Source: Streptomyces mirabilis
Lineage (GTDB): Bacteria; Actinomycetota; Actinomycetes; Streptomycetales; Streptomycetaceae
Direction of reading: 5' to 3'
Assembly: GCF_039503195.1 (NCBI RefSeq)
Contig: NZ_JBCJKP010000001.1
Location: forward strand, 6,758,001-6,822,000
DNA length: 64,000 bases
Shown: one piece after another, positions 1 through 7,946 of the stretch
Numbering within the stretch: position 1 is the first letter of the stretch
How the letters are laid out: each line of letters opens with the position of its first letter
Notes under the pieces: model-generated
Told to the model about the DNA's origin: nothing
Databases searched by the model: none
The model's input: the letters and a program-made list of their open reading frames with translations, nothing else
Program-made: the position numbers and the translations under genes

Positions 1-726
1 ATCCAGCTGCGTGCGATCCCGCTCAAGCCCAAGGGCACCCGGGTCGGTTCGCTCGTCCTGCTGCGTGATGTGACCGAACTGCGCCGCCGCGAACGCGAGT
101 TGATCACGAAGGACGCGACCATCCGGGAGATCCACCACCGGGTCAAGAACAACCTCCAGACGGTGGCGGCGCTGCTGCGGCTCCAGGCCCGGCGCATCGA
201 GTCGGAGCGCGGCCGTGAGGCCCTGGAGGAGGCCGTCCGGCGGGTCGGCTCGATCGCCATCGTGCATGAGACGCTGTCTCAGAACCTGGACGAGCGGGTG
301 GAGTTCGACGAGATCGCCGACCGGGTGCTCGCCATGGTCGCCGAGATCTCACCCGGCAAGGTCACCGGCCGCCGTACCGGCCGCTTCGGCATACTCGACG
401 CCGAGGTCGCCACCCCGCTCTCCATGGTGCTCACCGAGATCCTGCAGAACGCGCTGGAGCACGGCTTCCGCGAGGGCGACCGGGGCACGGTCGAGGTCTC
501 GGCGGTGCGCGGAGGCACCAGCAAGGACGCCCGCCTGCTGGTCACCGTCCAGGACGACGGGGTCGGTCTCCCGGAGGGTTTCGACCCGCACCGCTCGGGC
601 AACCTCGGGCTGCAAATCGTACGGACGCTGGTGGAAGGCGAGTTGGGGGGCAGCTTCGACATGGTGGCGGCCCCGGAGCGCGGCACGCAGGTCATCCTGG
701 ACATTCCGGTGCGGGCGCACAAGTAG
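1..726 (+). CDS. PdtaS-like sensor histidine kinase, C-terminal part (5' end outside window)
   Basis: The frame is open from base 1, so the N-terminus lies outside the window. What is visible is the end of a PAS domain (LVLLRDVTELRRRE), then a HisKA_2 dimerisation helix with the phospho-acceptor motif IHHRVKNNLQT, then an HATPase_c domain with an N box (LTEILQNALEHG), a DDGVGLP box and a GNLGLQIV box. HisKA_2 kinases of this layout are soluble and usually sense through GAF-PAS domains. M. tuberculosis PdtaS (Rv3220c) has the same architecture and also lies beside whiB1, as this gene lies beside wblE, so orthology is likely. The PdtaS partner PdtaR is an RNA-binding ANTAR regulator; it is not in this window. 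A 15-bp terminator follows the stop. Confidence 0.9.
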   Translation: MQLRAIPLKPKGTRVGSLVLLRDVTELRRRERELITKDATIREIHHRVKNNLQTVAALLRLQARRIESERGREALEEAVRRVGSIAIVHETLSQNLDERVEFDEIADRVLAMVAEISPGKVTGRRTGRFGILDAEVATPLSMVLTEILQNALEHGFREGDRGTVEVSAVRGGTSKDARLLVTVQDDGVGLPEGFDPHRSGNLGLQIVRTLVEGELGGSFDMVAAPERGTQVILDIPVRAHK

Positions 727-794
727 GAGTACACGTAGGGGCGCGAGCAGAAGTACCAGCAGAAGTATCTGACGCACCCACACCTCGCGCATGA

Positions 795-828
795 CAGTGG
801 CCCCGGACCAGAAGGTCCGGGGCCACTG
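795..828. terminator. Strong bidirectional terminator
   Basis: A perfect 15-bp inverted repeat (arm CAGTGGCCCCGGACC at 795-809, partner at 814-828) with loop AGAA lies between the convergent kinase gene and wblE, so it can serve both strands. There is no U-tract, as is usual for Streptomyces terminators. Confidence 0.85.
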
Positions 829-935
829 CTTACGTTGCTATGCGCATCGGGGGTACTGCGCGCTGCGGCTCGGGGGCGGGAGATGCGTACTCGCTGTACG
901 CGCCGCCGGGCTCAGGCTCGTTACGGGGTGGGGTG

Positions 936-1193
936 TCAGGCGGTGGCCTGACGGGCCCGGTTGCGGGCGGCACGGCGCTTCATCGCGCGGCGCTCGTCCT
1001 CGCTGAGGCCACCCCAGACGCCGGAGTCCTGGCCGGACTCGAGCGCCCACTGCAGGCACTGCTCCATGACGGGGCAGCGGCGGCAGACGGCCTTGGCTTC
1101 CTCGATCTGCAGCAGCGCAGGACCGGTGTTGCCGATGGGGAAGAAGAGCTCGGGGTCTTCCTCGCGGCAAACGGCGTTGTGACGCCAGTCCAT
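936..1193 (-). CDS. wblE: WhiB-family iron-sulfur regulator WblE (WhiB1 ortholog)
   Basis: This 85-aa protein has the four WhiB cysteines (C9, C37, C40, C46) that bind a 4Fe-4S cluster, the GVWGG turn near residue 58 and a basic C-terminal tail (RRAMKRRAARNRAR) for DNA contact. Length, motif spacing and its place beside a PdtaS-like kinase match WhiB1 of mycobacteria and WblE of Streptomyces, an essential or near-essential NO-sensitive regulator that partners with the primary sigma factor. The start has a GGAGAGG ribosome site 8 nt upstream. A promoter with -35 TTCACA and -10 TGTAAT spaced 17 bp, overlapped by a Crp-like palindrome, lies directly upstream. Confidence in family is very high; assignment to WblE rests on motif and context. 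Confidence 0.95.
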   Translation of the reverse strand: MDWRHNAVCREEDPELFFPIGNTGPALLQIEEAKAVCRRCPVMEQCLQWALESGQDSGVWGGLSEDERRAMKRRAARNRARQATA

Positions 1194-1213
1194 GGCTGCT
1201 ACCTCTCCTTGGT

Positions 1214-1252
1214 ATTACATGCACGTTGCTTGTGAATGTGAACGCTTTCACG
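1214..1252 (-). promoter_or_regulatory. wblE promoter overlapped by a Crp-like box
   Basis: On the minus strand, -35 TTCACA (1237-1242) and -10 TGTAAT (1214-1219) are 17 bp apart. The -35 is embedded in TGTGA-N6-TCACG (1237-1252), one base from the CRP consensus TGTGA-N6-TCACA. M. tuberculosis whiB1 is known to be controlled by its CRP, so cAMP control here is plausible but unproven. The rest of the 319-nt gap 1194-1512 holds a run of T (about 1413-1421) and no other recognisable signal. Confidence 0.6.
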
Positions 1253-1512
1253 AATCCCTCAACAAGTGAAGGGCCGACTGCCAGGATTCCCTGACGTGGT
1301 CCTGTGATTTGAGGAGGGGTTCTGGCTCTCTGTGGGGCCGATGTTGCGGGCCGTCCCGATCGCCACGTAGAGACTCGCAAACCTCAGCGGCGGATACAAC
1401 CCCTTCTGGAAAGTTTTTTTTGATTCCTCGGTGTCGACTAGGTCACAGCCGTACTTCCATGGGGTGGACCCTGGTCTAAACGTTCGAGTGAAAGGACTTT
1501 GGGCCCTTCCGC

Positions 1513-2481
1513 TCACACAATCACACGCAGTGCACGGCGTACGCCTGTGAACGTCACGCTAGTGCGCAGTCCCAGGTGGTCGCCGTCCATCTGGAGGGGG
1601 AGCGGCGCCTTCGAATGCAAGGTGAAGTCGGTCAGGTCGTGCAGGGACAGGGCGTGCCTGCCGTGGGGTCCGCGCTCGGGGGACGAAGTGAGCAACTGGG
1701 TGGCATACCGGGCGGCCGAGGCCGTCGACATGCGGTTGAGAGCGAGTACGTCGAGCCCGGTATCGAACGAAGCCTTAGGTGACGCGTACACCGGACGATT
1801 GCCGAGAAACGTCCAGGGCGAGGTGTTGCAGATTATGGACATCACGAGATCGGTGACCGGGTCCTGGCCGGGCTGCTCCAGTGTGATCGTTCCGTGTCTG
1901 CGGTGAGGTTCGTCCAAAAACTGACGTGCCACTTGGCGCAAATAGAGGGCGTGGGTGGAACGCTTGCCGCGCTCGCGCTGCTGTTCGACCCGGCCGATCA
2001 CCCCCGCGTCGAAGCCGAGTCCCGCGCAGAAGGTGAACCAGCGGGAGGGGACGGCTTCGTCCTCGGTGCCCGGGGTACCCGCGGCGAGACCGAGGCCGAT
2101 CGCGCGCTCACGGTCCTCTCTGAGCGCGTCCAACAGGGCGCCGGTGGCCTCCACGGCGTCGTTGGGCAGGCCCAGGGCGCGGGCGAAGACATTGGTGGAG
2201 CCGCCGGGGACCACCGCGAGGCGGGGCAGACGGTCCAGGTCGGGGCCGTTGTGCAGGAGACCGTTCACGACCTCGTTGACGGTGCCGTCGCCGCCGAGTG
2301 CGACCACCAGTTCTATGTCGTCGCTCTCCCCGGCCTGCCGACCGAGGTCCCGGGCATGCCCGCGGTACTCGGTCGTGACCACCTCGAGCTTCATCTCGCT
2401 CGCCAGCGCGTGGATCAAGACATCGCGCGTGCGCGCACTCGTGGTGGTAGCTGCCGGATTGACCACGAGAAGTGCACGCAT
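1513..2481 (-). CDS. Diacylglycerol kinase family lipid kinase
   Basis: The 322-aa protein starts with MRALLVVNPAATTT and has the catalytic GGDGTVNEVVNGL motif near residue 63 and the PGGSTNVFARALGLP segment near residue 93, both diagnostic of the DAGK catalytic domain shared with YegS, DgkB and sphingosine kinases. The enzyme transfers phosphate from ATP to a lipid alcohol such as diacylglycerol; the actual substrate cannot be read from sequence. The length is typical for a single-domain family member. It is transcribed toward wblE, with a 319-nt gap containing the wblE promoter, so co-transcription with wblE is possible but not required. Confidence 0.9.
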   Translation of the reverse strand: MRALLVVNPAATTTSARTRDVLIHALASEMKLEVVTTEYRGHARDLGRQAGESDDIELVVALGGDGTVNEVVNGLLHNGPDLDRLPRLAVVPGGSTNVFARALGLPNDAVEATGALLDALREDRERAIGLGLAAGTPGTEDEAVPSRWFTFCAGLGFDAGVIGRVEQQRERGKRSTHALYLRQVARQFLDEPHRRHGTITLEQPGQDPVTDLVMSIICNTSPWTFLGNRPVYASPKASFDTGLDVLALNRMSTASAARYATQLLTSSPERGPHGRHALSLHDLTDFTLHSKAPLPLQMDGDHLGLRTSVTFTGVRRALRVIV

Positions 2482-2638
2482 GCGATGCAGCGTACCTACC
2501 GAGGGGTACTGGTCCCAGACAGAGTAGGGATCCGGTAAGAGATGGGGACGTGAGTCTCGACACGGTCAGGTGCGGGACGCGGTGGGGTGGCGGGCGGGGT
2601 CGGGCCGCGCGCCGGGGCCCGAGGGATACCCTTCGGGG

Positions 2639-3088
2639 GTGAGCGCTGAGCAGATCCCCACCCCTGACGCCCCCTCCGCAGAGCCCCGTCCCGGACGGCT
2701 GACCGCCGCGGCCGCGCTGGCCGGGCTGGAGGGGCTGGTGCTCGCCGTGGGGGGCGTGTGGATGCTCGTCCTGGGGGCCACGAGTGACTCGGGAGACCGG
2801 CAGCAGGGCGTGACCCTGGGTGTGACGCTGATCGTGCTCGCGCTGCTGCCCCTGCTGGCCGCCCGCGGCCTGCTGCTGCGCCGCAGCTGGAGCCGGGGGC
2901 CCGCGGTCATCACCCAGATCATGGCGCTGCCCGTCGCCTACAGCCTGCTCCAGGCGGACAGCGTGGCGATCCCCGCCGGAATCGCCCTCGCGGCGGTCGC
3001 GCTCACGGCGCTGGTCCTGCTCGTCAATCCCGAGACCACCCGGGCGCTGGGCATCCGTGGCCCCGGTGCCGCCGAGGAAACCAAGTAG
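2639..3088 (+). CDS. Small integral membrane protein, function unknown
   Basis: This is a 149-aa protein if it starts at the GTG at 2639; the same frame is open from 2570, but the upstream stretch is Arg/Gly-rich and lacks coding character. After a proline-rich cytosolic N-terminus there are four hydrophobic helices: about residues 30-46 (LAGLEGLVLAVGGVWMLVLG), 60-77, 85-105 and 112-132. A charged tail follows (NPETTRALGIRG...EETK). Proteins like this are common hypothetical membrane proteins in Streptomyces. It lies between the lipid kinase and sigH, divergent from the former and convergent with the latter. I do not recognise a function. Confidence 0.7.
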   Translation: MSAEQIPTPDAPSAEPRPGRLTAAAALAGLEGLVLAVGGVWMLVLGATSDSGDRQQGVTLGVTLIVLALLPLLAARGLLLRRSWSRGPAVITQIMALPVAYSLLQADSVAIPAGIALAAVALTALVLLVNPETTRALGIRGPGAAEETK

Positions 3089-3216
3089 CTTCGGCCTGCC
3101 GGCGGGATCCACACCAGTTGCGCGCCCGCTGAAAAGGCGGGATCCGCGCCCGGAGGGCCGGGCTCGTCCGCCTACCGGGGACTCCGTGGCGACGCCCCCG
3201 CTCGGCGGCTGCCCGG

Positions 3217-4311
3217 TTACTCCTCGACCAGGAGCTTTTCGCGGAGCTGAGCGAGGGTGCGGGCCAGCAGGCGGGAGACATGCATCTGGGAGATGCCGAC
3301 CTCCTGTGCGATCTGCGACTGGGTCATGTTGCCGAAGAAGCGAAGGAGCAGGATCCGCTTCTCTCGCGGGGGGAGGTCCTCGAGCAGGGGCTTCAACGAC
3401 TCCCGGTACTCGACGCCCTCCAGGGCCTCGTCCTCGGCACCCAGCGTGTCCGCTACCGCCGGGGACTCGTCGTCCGTGTCGGGGACGTCCAGCGACAGCG
3501 TGGAGTACGCGTTGGCGGACTCCAGGCCCTCCAGGACCTCCTCCTCCGAGATGGCCAGCTTCTCGGCCAGCTCGTGGACCGTGGGAGAGCGCCCGTGCTG
3601 TTGCGACAGCTCGGCCGTCGCCGTCGTCAGGGCCAGGCGCAGTTCCTGCAGGCGCCGCGGCACCCGCACCGCCCAGCCCTTGTCGCGGAAGTGCCGCTTG
3701 ATCTCACCGACGACCGTCGGAGTCGCGTACGTGGAGAACTCGACGCCGCGCTCCGGGTCGAAGCGGTCGACCGACTTGATCAGGCCGATGGTCGCGACCT
3801 GGGTGAGGTCGTCCAGCGGCTCACCGCGGTTGCGGAAGCGGCGCGCGAGGTGCTCGACGAGCGGGAGGTGCATGCGGACCAGCTGATTGCGCAGCTCCGC
3901 GTACTCCGCGCTGCCGTCCTGCAGCTTGCGCAGCTCGATGAACATCGCCCGCGCGCCGCTGCGGTCCTGCGGGTCGTGCTGGATGTGCTGGGCGCTCGGC
4001 CCTTGCTGCGTGCCCTGCACGCTCTGCACCCCTGGCTTGTCGTGTCGCTCGTGCTCGCTCATAGTCCCGCCCGTCACCAGCCGCCGCCCTTCCGAGGACG
4101 TGCTCGGCGCGGCACCCTCCGGATCCCGTTGCCCGTCGTCCTGGCCGGAGAGGCTCTCCTGTGCGTCCTCCGGGTGCGGCCGGGCCTGTTCGGGGATGCC
4201 GTCGACGCCTTCCACCGCGCGCCGCGGCCCGTCGAGGCCGTCGACGCGTCCGGTGGGAAGCTCCCGTGTGCCGCGCTCTTCGTCCCGCACCGGCCCGTCC
4301 CCGTTCCTCAC
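3217..4311 (-). CDS. sigH: SigB/SigF-family stress sigma factor (SigH-like)
   Basis: The C-terminal about 250 residues form a complete sigma-70 group 3 factor: region 2 (LVEHLARRFRNRGEPLDDLTQVATIGLIKSV, then EFSTYATPTVVGEIKRHFRD), region 3 (HGRSPTVHELAEKL) and region 4 (LPPREKRILLLRFF, then TQSQIAQEVGISQMHVSRLL). I chose the GTG at 4311 because it overlaps the anti-sigma stop in a GTGA junction and codons from there to 4062 have strongly G/C third positions, giving 364 aa. The ATG at 4062 (281 aa) is a good second start. The frame also stays open upstream through the whole anti-sigma gene to a TTG at 4743. SigH of S. coelicolor is reported to exist as several isoforms, which fits. Role: osmotic/stress and developmental transcription. 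Confidence 0.85.
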   Translation of the reverse strand: MRNGDGPVRDEERGTRELPTGRVDGLDGPRRAVEGVDGIPEQARPHPEDAQESLSGQDDGQRDPEGAAPSTSSEGRRLVTGGTMSEHERHDKPGVQSVQGTQQGPSAQHIQHDPQDRSGARAMFIELRKLQDGSAEYAELRNQLVRMHLPLVEHLARRFRNRGEPLDDLTQVATIGLIKSVDRFDPERGVEFSTYATPTVVGEIKRHFRDKGWAVRVPRRLQELRLALTTATAELSQQHGRSPTVHELAEKLAISEEEVLEGLESANAYSTLSLDVPDTDDESPAVADTLGAEDEALEGVEYRESLKPLLEDLPPREKRILLLRFFGNMTQSQIAQEVGISQMHVSRLLARTLAQLREKLLVEE

Positions 4312-4721
4312 GCCGGCCCGGGTCCCGCGCCGCGCTGTTTGTAGAGGCTGATCGAAACGGTCTTGTCCTCGGCGACGGTGGAGTCGACCTTGCCCGCGAG
4401 CGCCGACAGGACGGTCCACGCGAACGTGTCCCGTGACGGAGCGTGACCATCGGTGGTCGGAGCTGAGACCGTCACCTCGAGCGAGTCGTCGATGAGCCGG
4501 AAGACACAGCTGAGCACCGATCCGGGGACGGCCTGCTGCAACAGAATCGCGCAGGCCTCGTCCACCGCGATGCGGAGGTCCTCGATCTCGTCGAGGGTGA
4601 AGTCCAAACGCGCCGCGAGACCGGCCGTAGCCGTACGCAGCACCGACAGGTAGGCACCCGCGGCCGGCAGCCGGACTTCCACGAAGTCCTTCGTCGCGGG
4701 CTCGCCTGCGATCTGGGACAC
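4308..4721 (-). CDS. RsbW-like anti-sigma factor kinase
   Basis: This 137-aa single-domain HATPase_c protein has the N-box-like LRIAVDEACAILLQQA around residue 54, with the core VRLPAAGAYLSVLRTATAGLAARLDFTLDEIEDLRIAVDEA typical of RsbW/SpoIIAB relatives. Such proteins hold SigB-type factors inactive and phosphorylate an anti-anti-sigma partner. The GTG at 4721 is preferred over the TTG at 4733 because a GGAGG sits 5 nt upstream. Its stop overlaps the first sigH start, so the two are translationally coupled and it is the presumed SigH antagonist (RshA/PrsH/UshX in the literature, names not consistent). No anti-anti-sigma gene is visible beside it. Confidence 0.88.
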   Translation of the reverse strand: MSQIAGEPATKDFVEVRLPAAGAYLSVLRTATAGLAARLDFTLDEIEDLRIAVDEACAILLQQAVPGSVLSCVFRLIDDSLEVTVSAPTTDGHAPSRDTFAWTVLSALAGKVDSTVAEDKTVSISLYKQRGAGPGPA

Positions 4722-4982
4722 CCTCACCTCCAAGGTGGTACAAGCTCTTTCGAGCTCTTTTCGGGGGCCGAGGGTCGCCCCCCGGGGTAACGCGCTAGGT
4801 GGTTCAGCGGTGACGCTACCGCGCTCCCAACTTTCCTGTCCTGGGGACCCCGCCCCTTGCTGTCACTCATAGTAAGCCTACGAGTACGCACAGTGGCTAG
4901 GGGTCTGCGGGCCCAAATAGGAAGAGCGCGCGCCGGGTTGACGTACCCAGGCGTCAGACGGTCGAACCGTCCGGGCCGTGGG

Positions 4983-5243
4983 TCACGCCAGTACGTGGTC
5001 GACGAAGCACCAGCGCCAGCTCTCACCGGGTTCGAAGGTCCGCATCACGGGGTGTCCGGTCTCCTTGAAATGCTCCGTCGCGTGCCGCAGCGGCGAGGAG
5101 TCGCAGCAGCCGAGGTGCCCGCAGCTCAGACACAGCCGCAACTGCACCGGATGCGTACCGGCGGCCTGGCACTCCAGGCACGTCTCGCTCAGCGGTCCGG
5201 GTTCGGGGTGCGGCAGCTCGTCGGCGTGCGTGCACTGTTTCAT
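4983..5243 (-). CDS. UBP-type zinc finger protein
   Basis: The 86-aa protein is a single ZnF-UBP domain: CTHADELPH near the start, CLECQAAG, LCLSCGHLGCCDSS, then HATEHFKETGHPVMRTFEPGE and a final SWRWCFVDHVL. The Cys/His spacing matches the bacterial stand-alone UBP zinc fingers that are common in actinobacteria. In eukaryotes the domain binds the free C-terminus of ubiquitin; the bacterial role is unknown. It is divergent from the antiporter gene 61 nt away, an arrangement I recall as frequent in Streptomyces, which may mean a shared promoter region. The ATG at 5243 gives the normal length for the family. Confidence 0.88.
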   Translation of the reverse strand: MKQCTHADELPHPEPGPLSETCLECQAAGTHPVQLRLCLSCGHLGCCDSSPLRHATEHFKETGHPVMRTFEPGESWRWCFVDHVLA

Positions 5244-5304
5244 GATTGCCAGGTTACGTCGGGCGTGCGGCATGTCGCGCGAAAACGAGGGCGGGCGGAA
5301 GACG

Positions 5305-6900
5305 ATGGACGTATTGCCACTGCTGTTGCTGGTCGCGGGGAGCGCCGCGGTCGCCGGGCTCGCCCGTCGTACCCCGGTGCCGGCGCCGCTGTTGCTCGTC
5401 GCGGCGGGCCTGGCCGTCTCGTACGTCCCTGGAGTGCCCGGATACGAACTCGACCCGGAGATCGTGCTCCCGCTGGTGCTGCCCCCGCTGCTGTACACGG
5501 CGGCCACCGACAGTTCGTACCTCGATCTTCGGGCGCACATGCGGCCCATCGCGCTGTTGTCGGTGGGGTACGTGCTCTTCGCGACGCTGGCCGTCGGCTG
5601 GGCCGCCTATCTGATCGTGCCGAGCCTGCCGCTGCCCGCGGCGCTGGTCTTCGGAGCGGTGGTGGCGCCGCCGGACGCGGTGGCGGCCACGGCGGTGGCG
5701 CGCCGGGTGGGGCTGCCCTCGCGGATCACCACGATCCTTCAGGGCGAGTCCCTGGTGAACGACGCGACTGCGATCACCGCCTACAAGGTGGCCCTCGCCG
5801 CCGCGGTCGGCGAGGGCGCGACCTGGGCGGGCGGTGTCCGTGAGTTCCTCCTCGCGGCGGTCGGGGGTGTGGTCGTCGGTCTCGTCCTGATGGTTCCGAT
5901 CCACTGGTTGCGCACGCACCTGAATGAGGCGCTTCTCCAGAACACCCTCTCCTTGTTGATCCCCTTCGTCGCCTACGGGATCGCCGAGCAGGTGCACGCT
6001 TCCGGAGTGCTCGCGGTGGTCGTCGTCGCGCTCTACCTCGGGCACCGTGCCTGGGAGGTGGACTTCGCGACCCGGCTCCAGGAGGAGGCGGTGTGGAAGA
6101 TGGTCGCGTTCGTCCTGGAGTCGGCGGTGTTCGCCCTGATCGGACTGCAACTGCCGGTCGTCCTCAAAGGCCTCGGCCAGTACCAGGGAGCCCAGGCCGC
6201 CTGGTATGCGGTGGCCGTCTTCCTGGTCGTGGTCGCCGCCCGGTTCGTGTGGGTCTATCCGGCCACCTTCCTGCCACGGCTCCTGTCGGCGCGCATCCGG
6301 GAGCGCGAGGGGTCCCCCACCTGGAAGGGCCCGTTCGTCATCGGCTGGGCCGGCATGCGCGGGGTGGTCTCGCTCGCCATCGCCTTCTCCATCCCGCTCA
6401 CCGTGCACGGTGGTGCCTCCTTCCCCGATCGCAACCTGCTCCTCTTCCTCACCTTCACCACCGTGATCGGGACCCTGGTCGTCCAGGGGCTGACCCTGCC
6501 CCCTCTCATCCGCCTGCTGAAGCTGCCGGGGCGCGACGTCCAGGCCGAGACGCTCGCCGAGGCGAACGCCCAGGCGCAGGCGTCCCGGGTCGCCGAGGAG
6601 CGCCTCGACGCACTCCTCACCGACGAGCGCAACGCCCTGCCCCCGCCGCTCGCCGACCGGCTCCGCTCGGTCCTGGAACGCCGCCGCAACGCCGTCTGGG
6701 AGCGGCTCGGCGCCGTCAACCCGGTGACCGGGGAGACCGCCGACGACACCTACCGCCGCCTGTCCCGCGAGATGATCAGCGCCGAACGCGAGATGTTCGT
6801 GAAACTCCGCGACCACCGCTACATCGACGACGAAATGCTCCGCACGCTCCTGCGCAGACTCGACCTGGAGGAGGCGGCGGCCTACCGGGAAGCAGCGTGA
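5305..6900 (+). CDS. CPA1-family Na+/H+ antiporter
   Basis: This is a 531-aa membrane protein with about 12 hydrophobic segments between residues 1 and 410. It has the conserved transport core GAVVAPPDAVAATAVARRVG and the ILQGESLVNDATAITAYK segment carrying the membrane-embedded acidic residues. A further conserved GWAGMRGVVSLAIAFSIPL is found near residue 350. The last 120 residues are hydrophilic and helical, a cytosolic tail typical of NhaP-type CPA1 members. The protein exchanges Na+ (or K+) for H+ across the plasma membrane. The ATG at 5305 starts directly with a hydrophobic helix (MDVLPLLLLVAG); the open frame upstream runs antisense through the zinc-finger gene and is not coding. Confidence 0.92.
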   Translation: MDVLPLLLLVAGSAAVAGLARRTPVPAPLLLVAAGLAVSYVPGVPGYELDPEIVLPLVLPPLLYTAATDSSYLDLRAHMRPIALLSVGYVLFATLAVGWAAYLIVPSLPLPAALVFGAVVAPPDAVAATAVARRVGLPSRITTILQGESLVNDATAITAYKVALAAAVGEGATWAGGVREFLLAAVGGVVVGLVLMVPIHWLRTHLNEALLQNTLSLLIPFVAYGIAEQVHASGVLAVVVVALYLGHRAWEVDFATRLQEEAVWKMVAFVLESAVFALIGLQLPVVLKGLGQYQGAQAAWYAVAVFLVVVAARFVWVYPATFLPRLLSARIREREGSPTWKGPFVIGWAGMRGVVSLAIAFSIPLTVHGGASFPDRNLLLFLTFTTVIGTLVVQGLTLPPLIRLLKLPGRDVQAETLAEANAQAQASRVAEERLDALLTDERNALPPPLADRLRSVLERRRNAVWERLGAVNPVTGETADDTYRRLSREMISAEREMFVKLRDHRYIDDEMLRTLLRRLDLEEAAAYREAA

Positions 6901-6916
6901 GGCGCCGTACGAGGGC

Positions 6917-7909
6917 TCAGAGCGGCGCCCCCGTGATCACCGCCGCCACCGTCGTCCCCCGCACGAACGCCCCCTCCTCCACCAGGGTGACAAGTCCGTA
7001 GAGCAACTTGGCGACATAGAGATGTTCCACGGGCAGGCCGTGGCGCTGTTCGAAGTCCGCGGCGAAGGTGTCGAGTTCGGGCGTGGTGCGGGCGTAGCCG
7101 CCGAAGTGGAAGCGGTCGTCGAGTGACCAGGTGCCGCGCCGGCCACCGAAGGCGGCTTCCTGGAGGGCGCTTATGTCACTCCCCAGGAAGCCGCCCTTGA
7201 GGACGGGGATCCCCAGGGCCCGCTGGTCGGGGGCGAGGCCGGCGGCCAGGCCGGCGAGGGTGCCGCCGGTGCCGCAGGCCAGCGCGGCCACGTGGACACC
7301 GTCATGGCCCCGCAGCTCCGCGCCGAGTTCCCGGCAGCCGCGTACGGCAAGGGAATTGCTGCCGCCCTCCGGGACGACGTACGCGTCCTCGGCGCCCACC
7401 GAGCGCAGCAGGGCGGCCAGCGTCTCCGGTTCGCCCTTGCGGCGATACGTCGATCTGTCGACGAAGTGCAGTCGCATGCCGTCGGCCGCGCAGCGGGTCA
7501 GTGAGGGGTTGAGGGGGCGGTCGGCCAGCTCCTGGCCGCGGACCACCCCCACGGTCGTCAGCCCTAGGAGGCGGCCCGCGGCGGCGGTGGCGCGCAGATG
7601 GTTGGAGTACGCGCCGCCGAACGTGACCACCGTGCGGCCCGCCGCCGCGCGGAGGTTCGGGGCGAGCTTGCGCCACTTGTTGCCGATCAGCTCCGGGTGG
7701 ATCAGGTCGTCCCGCTTGAGCAGCAGCCGCACGCCACGGCGCGTGAAGCGCTCGTCCTCGACCTGCCACAGCGGCGAGGGCAGCCTCGGCCGCAGCACCG
7801 TCGGGTCGAGCGCTTCGGGGACGTCCGGAGTGGCCGGGGTGGTCGGGCCGTCCGGGGTGGTGGGGTCGTCCGGGGGTGTGGGGCTGGGCACCCCACCATT
7901 GTCGGACAC
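6917..7909 (-). CDS. PLP-dependent ACC deaminase/D-cysteine desulfhydrase family enzyme
   Basis: This 330-aa fold-type II PLP enzyme has the Schiff-base lysine in the LIGNKWRKLAPNL motif near residue 78. The cofactor-phosphate loop is ACGTGGTLAGLAAGL near residue 212, and a FGGAYSNHLRATAAAG segment follows the lysine. These are the hallmarks of the 1-aminocyclopropane-1-carboxylate deaminase/D-cysteine desulfhydrase family. Which substrate is used cannot be decided here. The first 35 residues are a Pro/Thr repeat (PTPPDDPTTPDGPTTPATPD) that looks disordered and is not part of the fold. The gene is convergent with the antiporter (16 nt between stops). Confidence 0.85.
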   Translation of the reverse strand: MSDNGGVPSPTPPDDPTTPDGPTTPATPDVPEALDPTVLRPRLPSPLWQVEDERFTRRGVRLLLKRDDLIHPELIGNKWRKLAPNLRAAAGRTVVTFGGAYSNHLRATAAAGRLLGLTTVGVVRGQELADRPLNPSLTRCAADGMRLHFVDRSTYRRKGEPETLAALLRSVGAEDAYVVPEGGSNSLAVRGCRELGAELRGHDGVHVAALACGTGGTLAGLAAGLAPDQRALGIPVLKGGFLGSDISALQEAAFGGRRGTWSLDDRFHFGGYARTTPELDTFAADFEQRHGLPVEHLYVAKLLYGLVTLVEEGAFVRGTTVAAVITGAPL

Positions 7910-7946
7910 CTGTCCGGTATACGGGCGGCCACCCCGTGCCCGTCCG

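Noticed and set aside
5254..6816. A 520-aa minus-strand frame opposite the antiporter
   Set aside because: Composition (Gly/Asp/Arg/His) is that of an antisense shadow; the antiporter frame has clear membrane helices.
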